From: Candidatus Omnitrophota bacterium
Lineage (GTDB): Bacteria; Omnitrophota; Gorgyraeia; B26-G9
Direction: 5' to 3'
Length of the DNA: 8,242 bases
Assembly: GCA_030630245.1 (NCBI GenBank)
Contig: DAOVNL010000028.1
Coordinates: 1 to 8,242, forward strand
Part shown: in pieces, positions 1-7,724 of the stretch
Layout of the letters: every line of letters starts with the position of its first letter
How positions within the stretch are numbered: position 1 is the stretch's first letter
Made by a program: the position numbers and the translations under genes
Notes under the pieces: generated by a model
Told to the model about the DNA's origin: nothing
What the model saw: the letters and a program-made list of their open reading frames with translations, nothing else
Databases searched by the model: none

Positions 1-1
1 C

Positions 2-826
2 CGGCAGACAGAAGCATGCCTGAAAATAGATTATAACCGGGCAAAGTTAAAATCAGCAATGGTCAGTCTTGCTCAGGCTGAGAAAAAAGTTAAGATGCAT
101 AGGGAGCTTTATAATATCGGGGCGATAAATAAATTAAAACTTGCGGAAGTGGAGGCAGAAGCCGGAAATGCTAAGCATCAGGTTGAGGCGGCCCAGGTCG
201 AAATCGCTTCCGCGAGAGAAGAATTAAAGAAGACCGAACTGTATGCGCCAACTGACTGTGTTTTAAATGAGCGCAATATTGAGATAGGAGAACTGGTCTC
301 TCCATATACGCCTAAGGCAATAGTGGTAACGGAAATTGATACTGTTTTTGCCGAGGTGGGCGTAGTTGAAAGGGACGTGACAAAAATAAAGATCGGACAG
401 CTTGCGCGCATTTATGTTGATGGGTATCCGGATCTGCCTTTTGACGGGATCATCGACAATATTTATCCTGCTCTTTCGGATAAGACAAGGACACTGCCTG
501 TTGAGATTAAGATAGATAATTCCCGCCGGATGCTTATGCCGGGGATGTTTGCCAGAGCGGATATTATTCTTTTTGAAAAACCCGGGGTTATCAGCATTCC
601 TCGCGTAGCTTTGAAAAGATTAGAGGACGCGTCTTTAGTTTATATCATTGATGAGGCTACAAATACAGCCCAGGAGCGGCTAGTCGAAACAGGGTATGAA
701 TCAACAGACTATATAGAAATTCTTAGAGGTTTAAAAGAAGGGGATCTGGTGGCAATTTCAAATATCGAGCAGTTGACTTCGGGTACCCCTGTCCAGATTA
801 CAGAAATCCAGGTTCGCGAAATATAA
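2..826 (+). CDS. RND efflux periplasmic adaptor subunit (HlyD/AcrA-type membrane fusion protein), 5'-partial
   Basis: This is the C-terminal 274 residues of a periplasmic adaptor that joins an RND permease to an outer-membrane channel. The frame is open to the window edge, so the start, signal peptide or lipobox, first lipoyl half and ascending hairpin helix lie upstream. Visible in order (window codons): a charged alpha-hairpin/coiled coil at about 1-79, with a turn near GAINK; the returning lipoyl half from LYAPTDCVL to GELVSP (about 80-101); a beta-barrel at about 113-190 containing GQLARIYVDGYP and the family hallmark MLMPGMFARADI; and a membrane-proximal domain at about 195-274 with ISIPRVAL and GLKEGDLVAI. 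The ATG at 59 falls inside the coiled coil and is not the start. The first permease gene begins 32 bases downstream, which supports a shared operon. The substrate cannot be inferred. Family assignment is secure. Confidence 0.93.
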   Translation, partial: RQTEACLKIDYNRAKLKSAMVSLAQAEKKVKMHRELYNIGAINKLKLAEVEAEAGNAKHQVEAAQVEIASAREELKKTELYAPTDCVLNERNIEIGELVSPYTPKAIVVTEIDTVFAEVGVVERDVTKIKIGQLARIYVDGYPDLPFDGIIDNIYPALSDKTRTLPVEIKIDNSRRMLMPGMFARADIILFEKPGVISIPRVALKRLEDASLVYIIDEATNTAQERLVETGYESTDYIEILRGLKEGDLVAISNIEQLTSGTPVQITEIQVREI

Positions 827-846
827 TTTAGTCGTTTTTCTAATCC

Positions 847-851
847 AAAGG
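847..851 (+). promoter_or_regulatory. Ribosome binding site of the first RND permease
   Basis: AAAGG lies 7 bases before the ATG at 859 and is the only purine-rich Shine-Dalgarno-like stretch in the 32-base gap. It supports this start, and so does the MSLPEFSVKKPITI N-terminus, which places the first transmembrane helix where RND permeases normally have it. The gap contains no hairpin or obvious promoter, so the gene is probably co-transcribed with the adaptor. Confidence 0.6.
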
Positions 852-858
852 TAAAACA

Positions 859-3800
859 ATGAGTCTTCCGGAATTTTCGGTTAAAAAGCCTATTACAATT
901 TTAATGTTTGCTACTGGAGTTATCCTATTGGGAATAATTTCATGGAGCAGGCTTTCTCAGGAACTCTTTCCTCCTATAACCTATCCGCAGATAACTGTTA
1001 TAACTTCTTATGAAAATGCCGCGCCCGAGGAAATCGAGGCACTGATAACACGCCCGATAGAGGAATCAGTAAGTGCCGCTTCAAGTATCCGCAAAGTCAG
1101 TTCAACCTCCCGGGAAGGTACAAGCATAGTAATATGTGAATTTAACTGGAATACGAATATGGATTTTGCGGCTTTGAACGTGCGGGAAAAAGTAGATCTG
1201 ATAAAAGAAAAACTGCCTCGCGATGCTGAAGAACCTATTGTCATGAAGTATAACCCGTTTGATACCCCTATTATGATTTTAAGCGTTACAAGCGAAGGGG
1301 CGTATTTTTCTCCTTATGAGCTCCGGGAAGTCTCACGCAGGGTTATAAAAGATGAGCTGGAAAAAATCGACGGCGTGGCTCAGGTAGTTATGACCGGCGG
1401 CAGGGAAAGAGAGATAGTAGTTGATCTCAATCAGCAGAGATTGCGGGCATTTAATGTTTCGATCATGGATATTATTGAGCTTTTCAAATCAGCGAATTTA
1501 AATTATCCTGCCGGGACAATTGAAACCAGCTTTTATGAATACCTGGTAAGAACCATAGGTGAGTTTCGCACTGTTGATGAAATGTATGATATGCCTCTGC
1601 TTATTGAAGACCGAAGCGAAGAAGAAGAAGGCCGCAGGCAGGATTTAACCAGGGAAGAAAAGGAAAGGAAAAAAAGAGTTATATATATCAGGGAACTGGG
1701 AGAGGTTCACGATACCTTAAAAGAGCAAACAAGTATTTCCCGGTATAACGGCTATGATAATATCTCCTTGAGCGTGCAGCGGCAGGCAGACGCGAACATA
1801 CTTGCCGTTAACAAGCAGATCTATGAAAAGTTAAAGATTTTAAAGCAGACGCTTCCGGATGAAATAACTCTTCAGGTGGTTTACGACCAGTCTGTATTTA
1901 TCGAGCAGTCAATTCTGCAGTTAAGAGATAATGCCTTGCAGGGGGGTATCCTTGCTTTTATTATTTTGCTTTTGTTCCTGAAGAATTTCCGCAGCGCTAT
2001 AGTAGTTACCATCAGTATTCCGATATCCATACTTTTTACTCTTATCCTTATGTTTTTCGGAAAATTGTCTTTAAATATGATGTCTTTGGGAGGCCTGGCC
2101 CTGGGGGTCGGATTGCTGGTTGATAACGGCATTGTTGTTATTGAAAATATATACCGTCATCAGCAGATGAAAAAAGACGTTAAAACCTCGGCTATTGAAG
2201 CCTCAAATGAGGTTTTCAGCGCTGTTGTTGGTTCGACCTTAACCACTGTTGCCGTATTTTTGCCTTTGGTTTTTGTTGTCGGTATTGCCGGGCAGTTATT
2301 TAAAGAGCTTGCGCTTACGGTAACGTTCTCTCTTATTGCCTCTGTTATTACCGCCATGAGCCTGACGCCTATGTTCATGTCCCGGGGGAAAACGGGAAAA
2401 ATCGCTTTGGTCAATAAGGACGCGGAGGTTATAGCCAAACAAAAACAAGCACAGAAAAAATCAAAGAGATTTAAAGGCCCTGTTCCTTATTTAATAGTTT
2501 TAGGTATTATAGCAGGAACACTTTTAGTTGCAGGGTTCAGTTTTAAACTGCTGCTGTCTTTGGACAGAGAGTTTATGCCCAAGCTGGATCAAAGGCAGTT
2601 TATGATCAAAGCGACTATGCCCGCGGGGACTAATTTAAAAGCAACTAATGCGGTTGTGCGCAGAATCGAAGATATTGTCCTGGACTTTCCGGCTGTAAAG
2701 GATGTGACGGTCAATATCGGTTCTTCCAAGGAATCCAAGAAGACAGGCGCTGTAGAAATGCTTGGCTCAAATGAGGCAAATATTATAGTCAACCTTAATC
2801 CGCGGCCGGGCCGCAGTCTCATGTTTTTATTTAAAGAAAAGGAAGAGGGGGCGGATAAAAACGATATCGCGACCTCAGAATTGGTGCAGCAGATAAAATC
2901 AGCTTTATCTGGAGTTGAGCTGCAGGAAGTTAAGATCGAGTATGTTTTACAGGAGAGTGTGTTTAAGTCCGTATTTGCCGGAAGCGCGCCGCTGGTTATT
3001 GTATTGAGGGGATTTGACCTTGAGAATATTCTGATCCCGGCGGCAAAGGAGATAGAAAAGCGGCTCGCAAAAATAGAGGGGGTTTACGGAGTCAAGGACA
3101 GCCTGACCCCGCCAAGCCCGGAAGTTAAAATTCATATACGAAAAGACCGTGCTTCTTTGTATCAGCTTAATGTCAACAAGGTCTCTGCTGTAGCGCAAGC
3201 GGGAATTCGCGGGTATATAGCTACAAAATTCAAGGAAGAAGGCCGGGAAATCGATGTGCGGGTGCGGTTAAGGAAAGAAGATAGCGGAGATTTTCAAAAA
3301 ATCGGCAAACTCCTGATATTCTCGCCTTTAGGCATGCATATATTTTTGGACCAACTGGCTTATTTGGCTAAGGGCAAAGGGCCTACTGAAATCAAGAGGG
3401 AAAGCAAGCAGAGAGTTGTATTTGTAAGCGCTAATATTTATAACCGCGGATTGAATGAAGTTGTTGATGAAACAAAAGGGATTATCGCGAATATTAAGGA
3501 AGAACTGCCCCAGAATTACAGTATAGAAATTGGCGGAGAAAACAAGGAAATGGAAGAATCCTTTAAGAGCCTGCAGTTCGCGCTTATCCTGGCTTTAGTG
3601 CTTGTTTATATGATCATGGCATCTGAATTCGAATCCTTAATACAGCCGTTTATAATTATGTTTACTGTTCCGTTGTCTTTGATCGGTGTAAGCTGGACAT
3701 TGTTTTTTACTCAGACTCCCTTGAGTGTAGTGGTTGCTTTAGGATTTATTATGCTGGGAGGGATTGTTGTCAACAATGGAATTCTTTTAATCGATTTTAT

Positions 3801-4470
3801 GAACCTTGCCCGTAAGCAGGGGCTGGGAATTTTTGAAGCGGCAATTCAATCCAGCCGGGTTAGAGCAAGGCCGATCTTAATGACCTCATTAACAACAATT
3901 TTCGGGCTTATGCCTTTGGCTTTTGCCCTGGGAGAAGGCTCAGAACTGCGTGCTCCCATGGCCAGAACTGTAATGGGCGGATTGACAAGCGCTGCCTTTC
4001 TTACGCTTTTTATCGTTCCCTGCGTTTATATTATTCTGGAAAGCGTTAAAGAGCGGGTAATGAGTTTTTTCCAGCATGAAAAAGAAGATGAAGAGGGACG
4101 TGTTTTGGTTTATCCTAAGCGGACAATTATCGAAGAAATTGATGTGTCTCATTTAATGAAAAGAAAGCCAACTGATGCGGATTCCAAACAGGCGGAAGAA
4201 ATAGAGGAACGTCCGGAACCCGAAGAACTCAAAGAGGATGAACGTTTAAGCAAAGAGGTTAAAAAAGAATTGAATCCGCGTCAGTTTCAAGCACTTGATT
4301 TTATCAGGCAAACAGGTAAAATTACCCGCCTTGAATATGTTGTTAAGTTTAAAGTCCCCTTACCTATAGCTGACAGGGAGCTTGAGGAGTTGGTGGCAGA
4401 AAATTTGATAAAAGTTTTGGGGCAAGGTCCGAACAAGGTTTATTTTGCGGCAGAGGAGAAAGAAGACTAA
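859..4470 (+). CDS. RND efflux permease (AcrB/ACR_tran family) with C-terminal cytoplasmic winged-helix-like extension
   Basis: This is an inner-membrane, proton-driven RND exporter of the AcrB family, 1203 residues against a usual 1020-1060. TM1 (about 10-28) follows the N-terminal motif SVKKPITIL. The first periplasmic loop has the family block TNMDFAALNVREK. TM2-TM6 run from about 360 to 502. TM4 carries GLLVDNGIVVIEN (D422, N423), where AcrB has two aspartates. TM7 starts near 543 and is followed by the second periplasmic loop. TM10 carries GIVVNNGILLID (N972, N973), where AcrB has Lys-Asn. TM11 retains R1004 and T1009 in RPILMTS, matching the AcrB relay Arg/Thr. The last membrane segment ends near 1060. 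Two features are odd. One is a charged insertion at 251-273 in the first periplasmic loop. The other is a tail of about 140 residues ending in a winged-helix-like module (1138-1197). A paralogous permease gene starts one base after the stop. The substrate is unknown: HAE1-type drugs or an envelope lipid are both possible. Confidence 0.95.
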   Translation: MSLPEFSVKKPITILMFATGVILLGIISWSRLSQELFPPITYPQITVITSYENAAPEEIEALITRPIEESVSAASSIRKVSSTSREGTSIVICEFNWNTNMDFAALNVREKVDLIKEKLPRDAEEPIVMKYNPFDTPIMILSVTSEGAYFSPYELREVSRRVIKDELEKIDGVAQVVMTGGREREIVVDLNQQRLRAFNVSIMDIIELFKSANLNYPAGTIETSFYEYLVRTIGEFRTVDEMYDMPLLIEDRSEEEEGRRQDLTREEKERKKRVIYIRELGEVHDTLKEQTSISRYNGYDNISLSVQRQADANILAVNKQIYEKLKILKQTLPDEITLQVVYDQSVFIEQSILQLRDNALQGGILAFIILLLFLKNFRSAIVVTISIPISILFTLILMFFGKLSLNMMSLGGLALGVGLLVDNGIVVIENIYRHQQMKKDVKTSAIEASNEVFSAVVGSTLTTVAVFLPLVFVVGIAGQLFKELALTVTFSLIASVITAMSLTPMFMSRGKTGKIALVNKDAEVIAKQKQAQKKSKRFKGPVPYLIVLGIIAGTLLVAGFSFKLLLSLDREFMPKLDQRQFMIKATMPAGTNLKATNAVVRRIEDIVLDFPAVKDVTVNIGSSKESKKTGAVEMLGSNEANIIVNLNPRPGRSLMFLFKEKEEGADKNDIATSELVQQIKSALSGVELQEVKIEYVLQESVFKSVFAGSAPLVIVLRGFDLENILIPAAKEIEKRLAKIEGVYGVKDSLTPPSPEVKIHIRKDRASLYQLNVNKVSAVAQAGIRGYIATKFKEEGREIDVRVRLRKEDSGDFQKIGKLLIFSPLGMHIFLDQLAYLAKGKGPTEIKRESKQRVVFVSANIYNRGLNEVVDETKGIIANIKEELPQNYSIEIGGENKEMEESFKSLQFALILALVLVYMIMASEFESLIQPFIIMFTVPLSLIGVSWTLFFTQTPLSVVVALGFIMLGGIVVNNGILLIDFMNLARKQGLGIFEAAIQSSRVRARPILMTSLTTIFGLMPLAFALGEGSELRAPMARTVMGGLTSAAFLTLFIVPCVYIILESVKERVMSFFQHEKEDEEGRVLVYPKRTIIEEIDVSHLMKRKPTDADSKQAEEIEERPEPEELKEDERLSKEVKKELNPRQFQALDFIRQTGKITRLEYVVKFKVPLPIADRELEELVAENLIKVLGQGPNKVYFAAEEKED
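1609..1677 (+). other. Charged insertion in the first periplasmic loop of RND permease 1
   Basis: Residues 251-273 are almost entirely Glu, Arg, Lys, Asp and Gln (segments RSEEEEGRRQ and REEKERKKR). They sit just before the strand VIYIRELGEV, which matches the usual RND block of the type 'IRLKDLARV'. Permease 2 passes through the same point with a short turn (TESGTIIRLKDLARV). The insertion is in frame and flanked by normal family sequence, so it is a real part of the protein and not a frameshift. Its role is unknown. A surface loop or short helical hairpin that contacts the adaptor or the partner permease is one inference. Confidence 0.65.
4270..4449 (+). other. Winged helix-turn-helix-like domain at the C-terminus of RND permease 1
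   Basis: Residues 1138-1197 read as LNPRQFQALDFI (helix 1), GKITRLEYVVKF (helix 2), a short turn, ADRELEELVAENLI (helix 3) and KVLGQGPNKVYF (wing). From memory, this follows the pattern of the C-terminal winged helix in Fic and AlbA_2/RecG-like proteins: LNxRQ, then hydrophobic residues ending in G-x-IT, xxEY, then T-A-x-R-D-L-xx-L, then GLL and G-x-G-x-x-x-YY. It is joined to the last transmembrane helix by a charged linker of about 75 residues (about 1063-1137), so it should lie in the cytoplasm. The fold assignment comes from pattern recognition. Whether it binds DNA or protein is unknown. Confidence 0.7.
4454..4458 (+). promoter_or_regulatory. Ribosome binding site of the second RND permease
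   Basis: AGGAG lies inside the last codons of permease 1 (in its acidic EEKED tail), 13 bases before the ATG at 4472. That spacing is longer than usual. The preceding stop codon (TAA, 4468-4470) is one base from the ATG, so translational coupling by terminating ribosomes is likely. The MSLPRYSVNRPITI N-terminus mirrors that of permease 1, which fixes this start over the in-frame TTG at 4445. Confidence 0.55.
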
Positions 4471-4471
4471 G

Positions 4472-7400
4472 ATGAGCCTACCGCGTTATTCCGTTAACCG
4501 GCCGATAACGATCTTCATGATTTTTTTAGGAGCTTTGATTCTGGGGATAGTTTCTCTGGGCAAACTGCCTGTTGAGCTTATGCCTAATACCAGTTTCGGT
4601 AATGTCACTATTTTTATCAATGTCCGCGGCGGTATCCCTCCGGTTGAAATCGAAGAAAGAATAACCCGTCCTGTTGAAGAAGCGGTTTCTTCGGTCAGCC
4701 ATGTGCGCAGTATTGAATCTACTTCAGAAGAGGCAAGCGCTACTATCGTTATAAAATTCGAACCCGGAACTAATATGGATTTTGCCGCTTTAGAGGTAAG
4801 AGAAAAATTTGCCCGGGTCAAGAATGATCTGCCGGAAGAAATAGAGAAGCCGATTATTGCTAAATATGAATATTCAGACGTTCCGGTTATAATCCTGGCA
4901 ATGACCGGAGGTAAGCGTTATACTCCGGAAATGTTGGGCAAGATAGTGGATGAGAGCCTGAAGACAAGACTTGAACGTATAAACGGCGTTGCTGATGTGG
5001 AAATAGGCGGGAGGAGAGAAAGAAAGATTCTTGTTGAAATCCAGCAGGCAAAGCTGGATGCTTATAAAATGCCGATTAATAAAGTTATTAATGTTTTGGG
5101 CACAAACAATTTAAACCTGCTTGCCGGAGAGGTTCAGAAGACCCGGGATAAATTCTTAGCCAGGATCATCGGCGAATTTAAAACCATCAAGGATATCGAA
5201 AATATCGGTATCGCTGCTACTGAATCAGGAACAATAATACGTTTAAAAGATTTAGCCCGGGTAAAAGACTCTTACCTGGAGGCGACAAGCTATTCCCGCA
5301 CTAATCTTGCTCCGACTGTCTCTGTCTATGTGCAGAAGGAAAGCATGGCCAATACTCTTAAGATGACCGATGCGATCCTTGAAGAGATCGAGAATTTTAA
5401 GAAGGAAGAAAACCTTTCAAAAAGAGGGATTCGTCTTATTCCGGTTTACAATCAGGGGGATTTTATCCGCAAAGCCGTAAAGGATGTTCAAAGCTCATTG
5501 CTTTTTGGAGGATTTCTGGCGATATGTGTGCTTTGGATTTTTTTACGGGATTTTAGTTCTACAATTACCATAGGTATTTCTATCCCCGCAGCAATTATAT
5601 GTACTTTTTTCATGATGTTTTTTCAAAAGCTAACGCTTAACATAATGACCTTAAGCGGATTGGCTCTGGGCAGCGGTATGCTGGTCGATAACGCTATTGT
5701 CGTTCTGGATAATATCTCTAAAAAACGTAAGGCGGGGCTTGAGCGCAAAGAAGCGGCAAGTTCGGGAGCTGAGGAAATGTGGCTGGCGATATTTGCCTCA
5801 ACTCTGACTACGATTATTGTTTTCCTGCCGTTTATTTTTGTCAATAAAGAGATAAGATTGTTGTATGAAGGGCTGGCAATGACAATTGTTTACGCGTTGG
5901 TCGCGAGTTTGCTTGTCGCTGTTACTCTTGTGCCTGTTTTATCGGCTTTTTTTGGAAAAAGAAAAATGGAAAAGCCGCCGCAAGAGAAGGAGCAGGACGA
6001 AAGATGGTTCTATGAAATTAAAGAGGAGAAAGAGCAAGAGAAGCGTCCGCCGCTTAGCAATAAATTATTGAAATCATTACATAACATATACAGGCATTCC
6101 CTGGGAAGGGCACTGCGTTTTCGCCTTTACATGGTTATTGCTGTCTTCTGTATCTTTGGAATATCTTTCTATGTTTTTACGGAAAAGCTGGGAATGGAAT
6201 TTTTAGGCAAAACAGAAGAAAATGAATTTACGATTTTTGTGGAGCTGCCTACAGGGGCAAAACTGGAGATTTCTGATCAGGTGATCAAACAGGTTGAAGA
6301 AATTTTAGCCGAGGTTCCTGAAGTAAAGACGCTTTCAAGCCGGATTAAGCCGTGGTCAAGCAAGGTGTTTGTAAAGCTTGTCCCTCTTTCTGAACGGGAA
6401 CGTTCAAACAAGGAAGTAATCGATTATTTGAGAGAAAGAGTTAAGGAGGTTCCCAATGCTTTTATTTATTTTGAAGAACCGCAGAGCATGTCCGCCAAAG
6501 AATTGCATATCGAGCTTTATGGCTATGATTATAATACCTTGCGTGAAATTGCGGTTAATATTTCAAAACGGGTTGGGTCTATCCCCGGGTTTGTGGATGT
6601 AAAAATAAGAATGAGAGAAAAGCGCCCGGAGCTTCTGGCTGTTGTTAATAAAGCCAGGGCGGCAAAATGGGGGCTTAGTGTTTCTCATATCTCCGATACG
6701 GTGCATGCGAAAATGAGAGGTTTGGTAGCGACAAGATTTCATTCAGAGGCTAAGCAGGTCGAAACTATCGCCAGGCTGCGCCGTGAGGATAGAAAGACAT
6801 TTGATGATGTGCATAAGCTTACTTTGGTTACCTCCGAAGGCAATATAATCTATTTTCAGCAGGTGGCTGAGTTTAAACCCGGTGAAGGCCCGACTGAGAT
6901 CTGGCGCAAAAATAAACAAAGAATGATCGAGGTAAGCGCGACAATGGCTAAATACGATCTTTCGCAATCAGTGGCTATTGTTCAGGACGCACTCTCTGAT
7001 ATGAAGCTGCCCAAGAATTATTACTATCGCTTCGGCGGTGATTATGAAAAAATGATCAAGGGCAAAAGTGAGCTTATATTTGTCACCTGGGTTACCCTTG
7101 CTTTGATCTATATGGTTCTGGCATCCTTGTTTGCTTCATTTATGCAGCCGCTTGTAATACTTTCTTCGGTTCCGCTTGCTCTTATAGGTGTTACCATAGC
7201 GCTTTCTTTAACCAGAAAGCCTAAAAGTGTGTCCGTATTTATCGGGATCATTATGCTTGCCGGTATTGTGGTCAATAACGCGATAATACTTGTGGACAGG
7301 ATCAACTATTTCCTGAGAGAAAAAAAGACAAACAGATACAAGGCGGCTATGCTCGCGGGATTAGACAGGCTGCGTCCGATACTGATGACATCGTGCACAA

Positions 7401-7642
7401 CATTGTTCGGGCTTCTTCCCATGGCCTTAGATAGAACAGAGGGCTCCGGTTTATGGGCTCCGCTGGCGATCACTGTTCTGGGAGGGCTTTCTGTTTCTAC
7501 GGCTTTTACGCTTTTTATTGTCCCGAGTATTTTTCTTCTTTTTACTGATATACCGCTTTTTTTTAAACCCAGACGCAAGAAGTCTTATTCGTATGACTGG
7601 AAGGGGTTTGAACGAATCTCTGACTTGCCTAAACAGGATTGA
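4472..7642 (+). CDS. RND efflux permease (AcrB/ACR_tran family), second paralogue of the operon
   Basis: This is a 1056-residue inner-membrane RND exporter subunit of standard family length. TM1 follows SVNRPITIFM. The first periplasmic loop contains TNMDFAALEVREK and GVADVEIGGRRERKILVEI. TM4 has GMLVDNAIVVLDN (D406, N407). The TM6-TM7 cytoplasmic loop (about 493-551) is highly charged and ends in an amphipathic stretch of the IYRHSLGRAL type. The second periplasmic loop includes EGPTEIWRKNKQRMIEVSA. TM10 has GIVVNNAIILVD (N935, N936), and TM11 has R968 and T973 in RPILMTS. The protein ends soon after TM12 with a short basic tail (KPRRKKSYSYDW), so it lacks the winged-helix module of its neighbour. 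The two permeases share many family blocks and probably arose by duplication. With one adaptor upstream, they may form a mixed trimer, as MdtB and MdtC do, or act as alternative pumps. The substrate is not inferable. Confidence 0.95.
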   Translation: MSLPRYSVNRPITIFMIFLGALILGIVSLGKLPVELMPNTSFGNVTIFINVRGGIPPVEIEERITRPVEEAVSSVSHVRSIESTSEEASATIVIKFEPGTNMDFAALEVREKFARVKNDLPEEIEKPIIAKYEYSDVPVIILAMTGGKRYTPEMLGKIVDESLKTRLERINGVADVEIGGRRERKILVEIQQAKLDAYKMPINKVINVLGTNNLNLLAGEVQKTRDKFLARIIGEFKTIKDIENIGIAATESGTIIRLKDLARVKDSYLEATSYSRTNLAPTVSVYVQKESMANTLKMTDAILEEIENFKKEENLSKRGIRLIPVYNQGDFIRKAVKDVQSSLLFGGFLAICVLWIFLRDFSSTITIGISIPAAIICTFFMMFFQKLTLNIMTLSGLALGSGMLVDNAIVVLDNISKKRKAGLERKEAASSGAEEMWLAIFASTLTTIIVFLPFIFVNKEIRLLYEGLAMTIVYALVASLLVAVTLVPVLSAFFGKRKMEKPPQEKEQDERWFYEIKEEKEQEKRPPLSNKLLKSLHNIYRHSLGRALRFRLYMVIAVFCIFGISFYVFTEKLGMEFLGKTEENEFTIFVELPTGAKLEISDQVIKQVEEILAEVPEVKTLSSRIKPWSSKVFVKLVPLSERERSNKEVIDYLRERVKEVPNAFIYFEEPQSMSAKELHIELYGYDYNTLREIAVNISKRVGSIPGFVDVKIRMREKRPELLAVVNKARAAKWGLSVSHISDTVHAKMRGLVATRFHSEAKQVETIARLRREDRKTFDDVHKLTLVTSEGNIIYFQQVAEFKPGEGPTEIWRKNKQRMIEVSATMAKYDLSQSVAIVQDALSDMKLPKNYYYRFGGDYEKMIKGKSELIFVTWVTLALIYMVLASLFASFMQPLVILSSVPLALIGVTIALSLTRKPKSVSVFIGIIMLAGIVVNNAIILVDRINYFLREKKTNRYKAAMLAGLDRLRPILMTSCTTLFGLLPMALDRTEGSGLWAPLAITVLGGLSVSTAFTLFIVPSIFLLFTDIPLFFKPRRKKSYSYDWKGFERISDLPKQD

Positions 7643-7724
7643 TATTCTCCCGAAGCCTTGTGTTAAATCGCGAGAGCTTAAATTTAGAAGAGTTATAGTT
7701 ACTGCTGGTTTTTTCCCCCTAGTT

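Noticed and set aside
59..826. Adaptor gene starting at ATG 59
   Set aside because: The frame is open from base 2 and encodes coiled-coil sequence continuous with the hairpin. ATG 59 lies mid-helix, and a protein starting there would lack the signal peptide and half of the lipoyl domain.
1669..1675. A7 run in the charged insertion as a programmed slippage site
   Set aside because: The frame continues normally on both sides, and no alternative product or conserved short frame is visible. A run of seven A is common in Lys-rich coding sequence.
4445..4471. TTG start at 4445 for the second permease, adding a basic nine-residue leader
   Set aside because: It would overlap permease 1 by 26 bases without a good ribosome binding site. 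The ATG at 4472 gives an N-terminus matching permease 1 and normal TM1 placement.
5886..6071. Basic 61-residue plus-strand ORF inside permease 2
   Set aside because: It is an out-of-frame reading of the TM6 and charged-loop region. Its Arg/Lys richness comes from the purine-rich codons of the real frame.
178..7578. Minus-strand ORFs of 65-111 residues across the adaptor and permease genes
   Set aside because: All lie opposite strongly supported genes, are Ser/Thr/Ile-rich in the manner of antisense shadows, and show no domain motif.
859..7642. Naming the genes mdtB and mdtC
   Set aside because: Only the gene order is similar. The TM4/TM10 residues and the tail differ, and the substrate is unknown, so specific symbols are not supported.
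7646..7675. Inverted repeat as an intrinsic terminator
   Set aside because: The stem has a C-C mismatch and a 14-base loop and is followed by GCTTAAATTTAG, not a T-run, so it does not meet the usual criteria.
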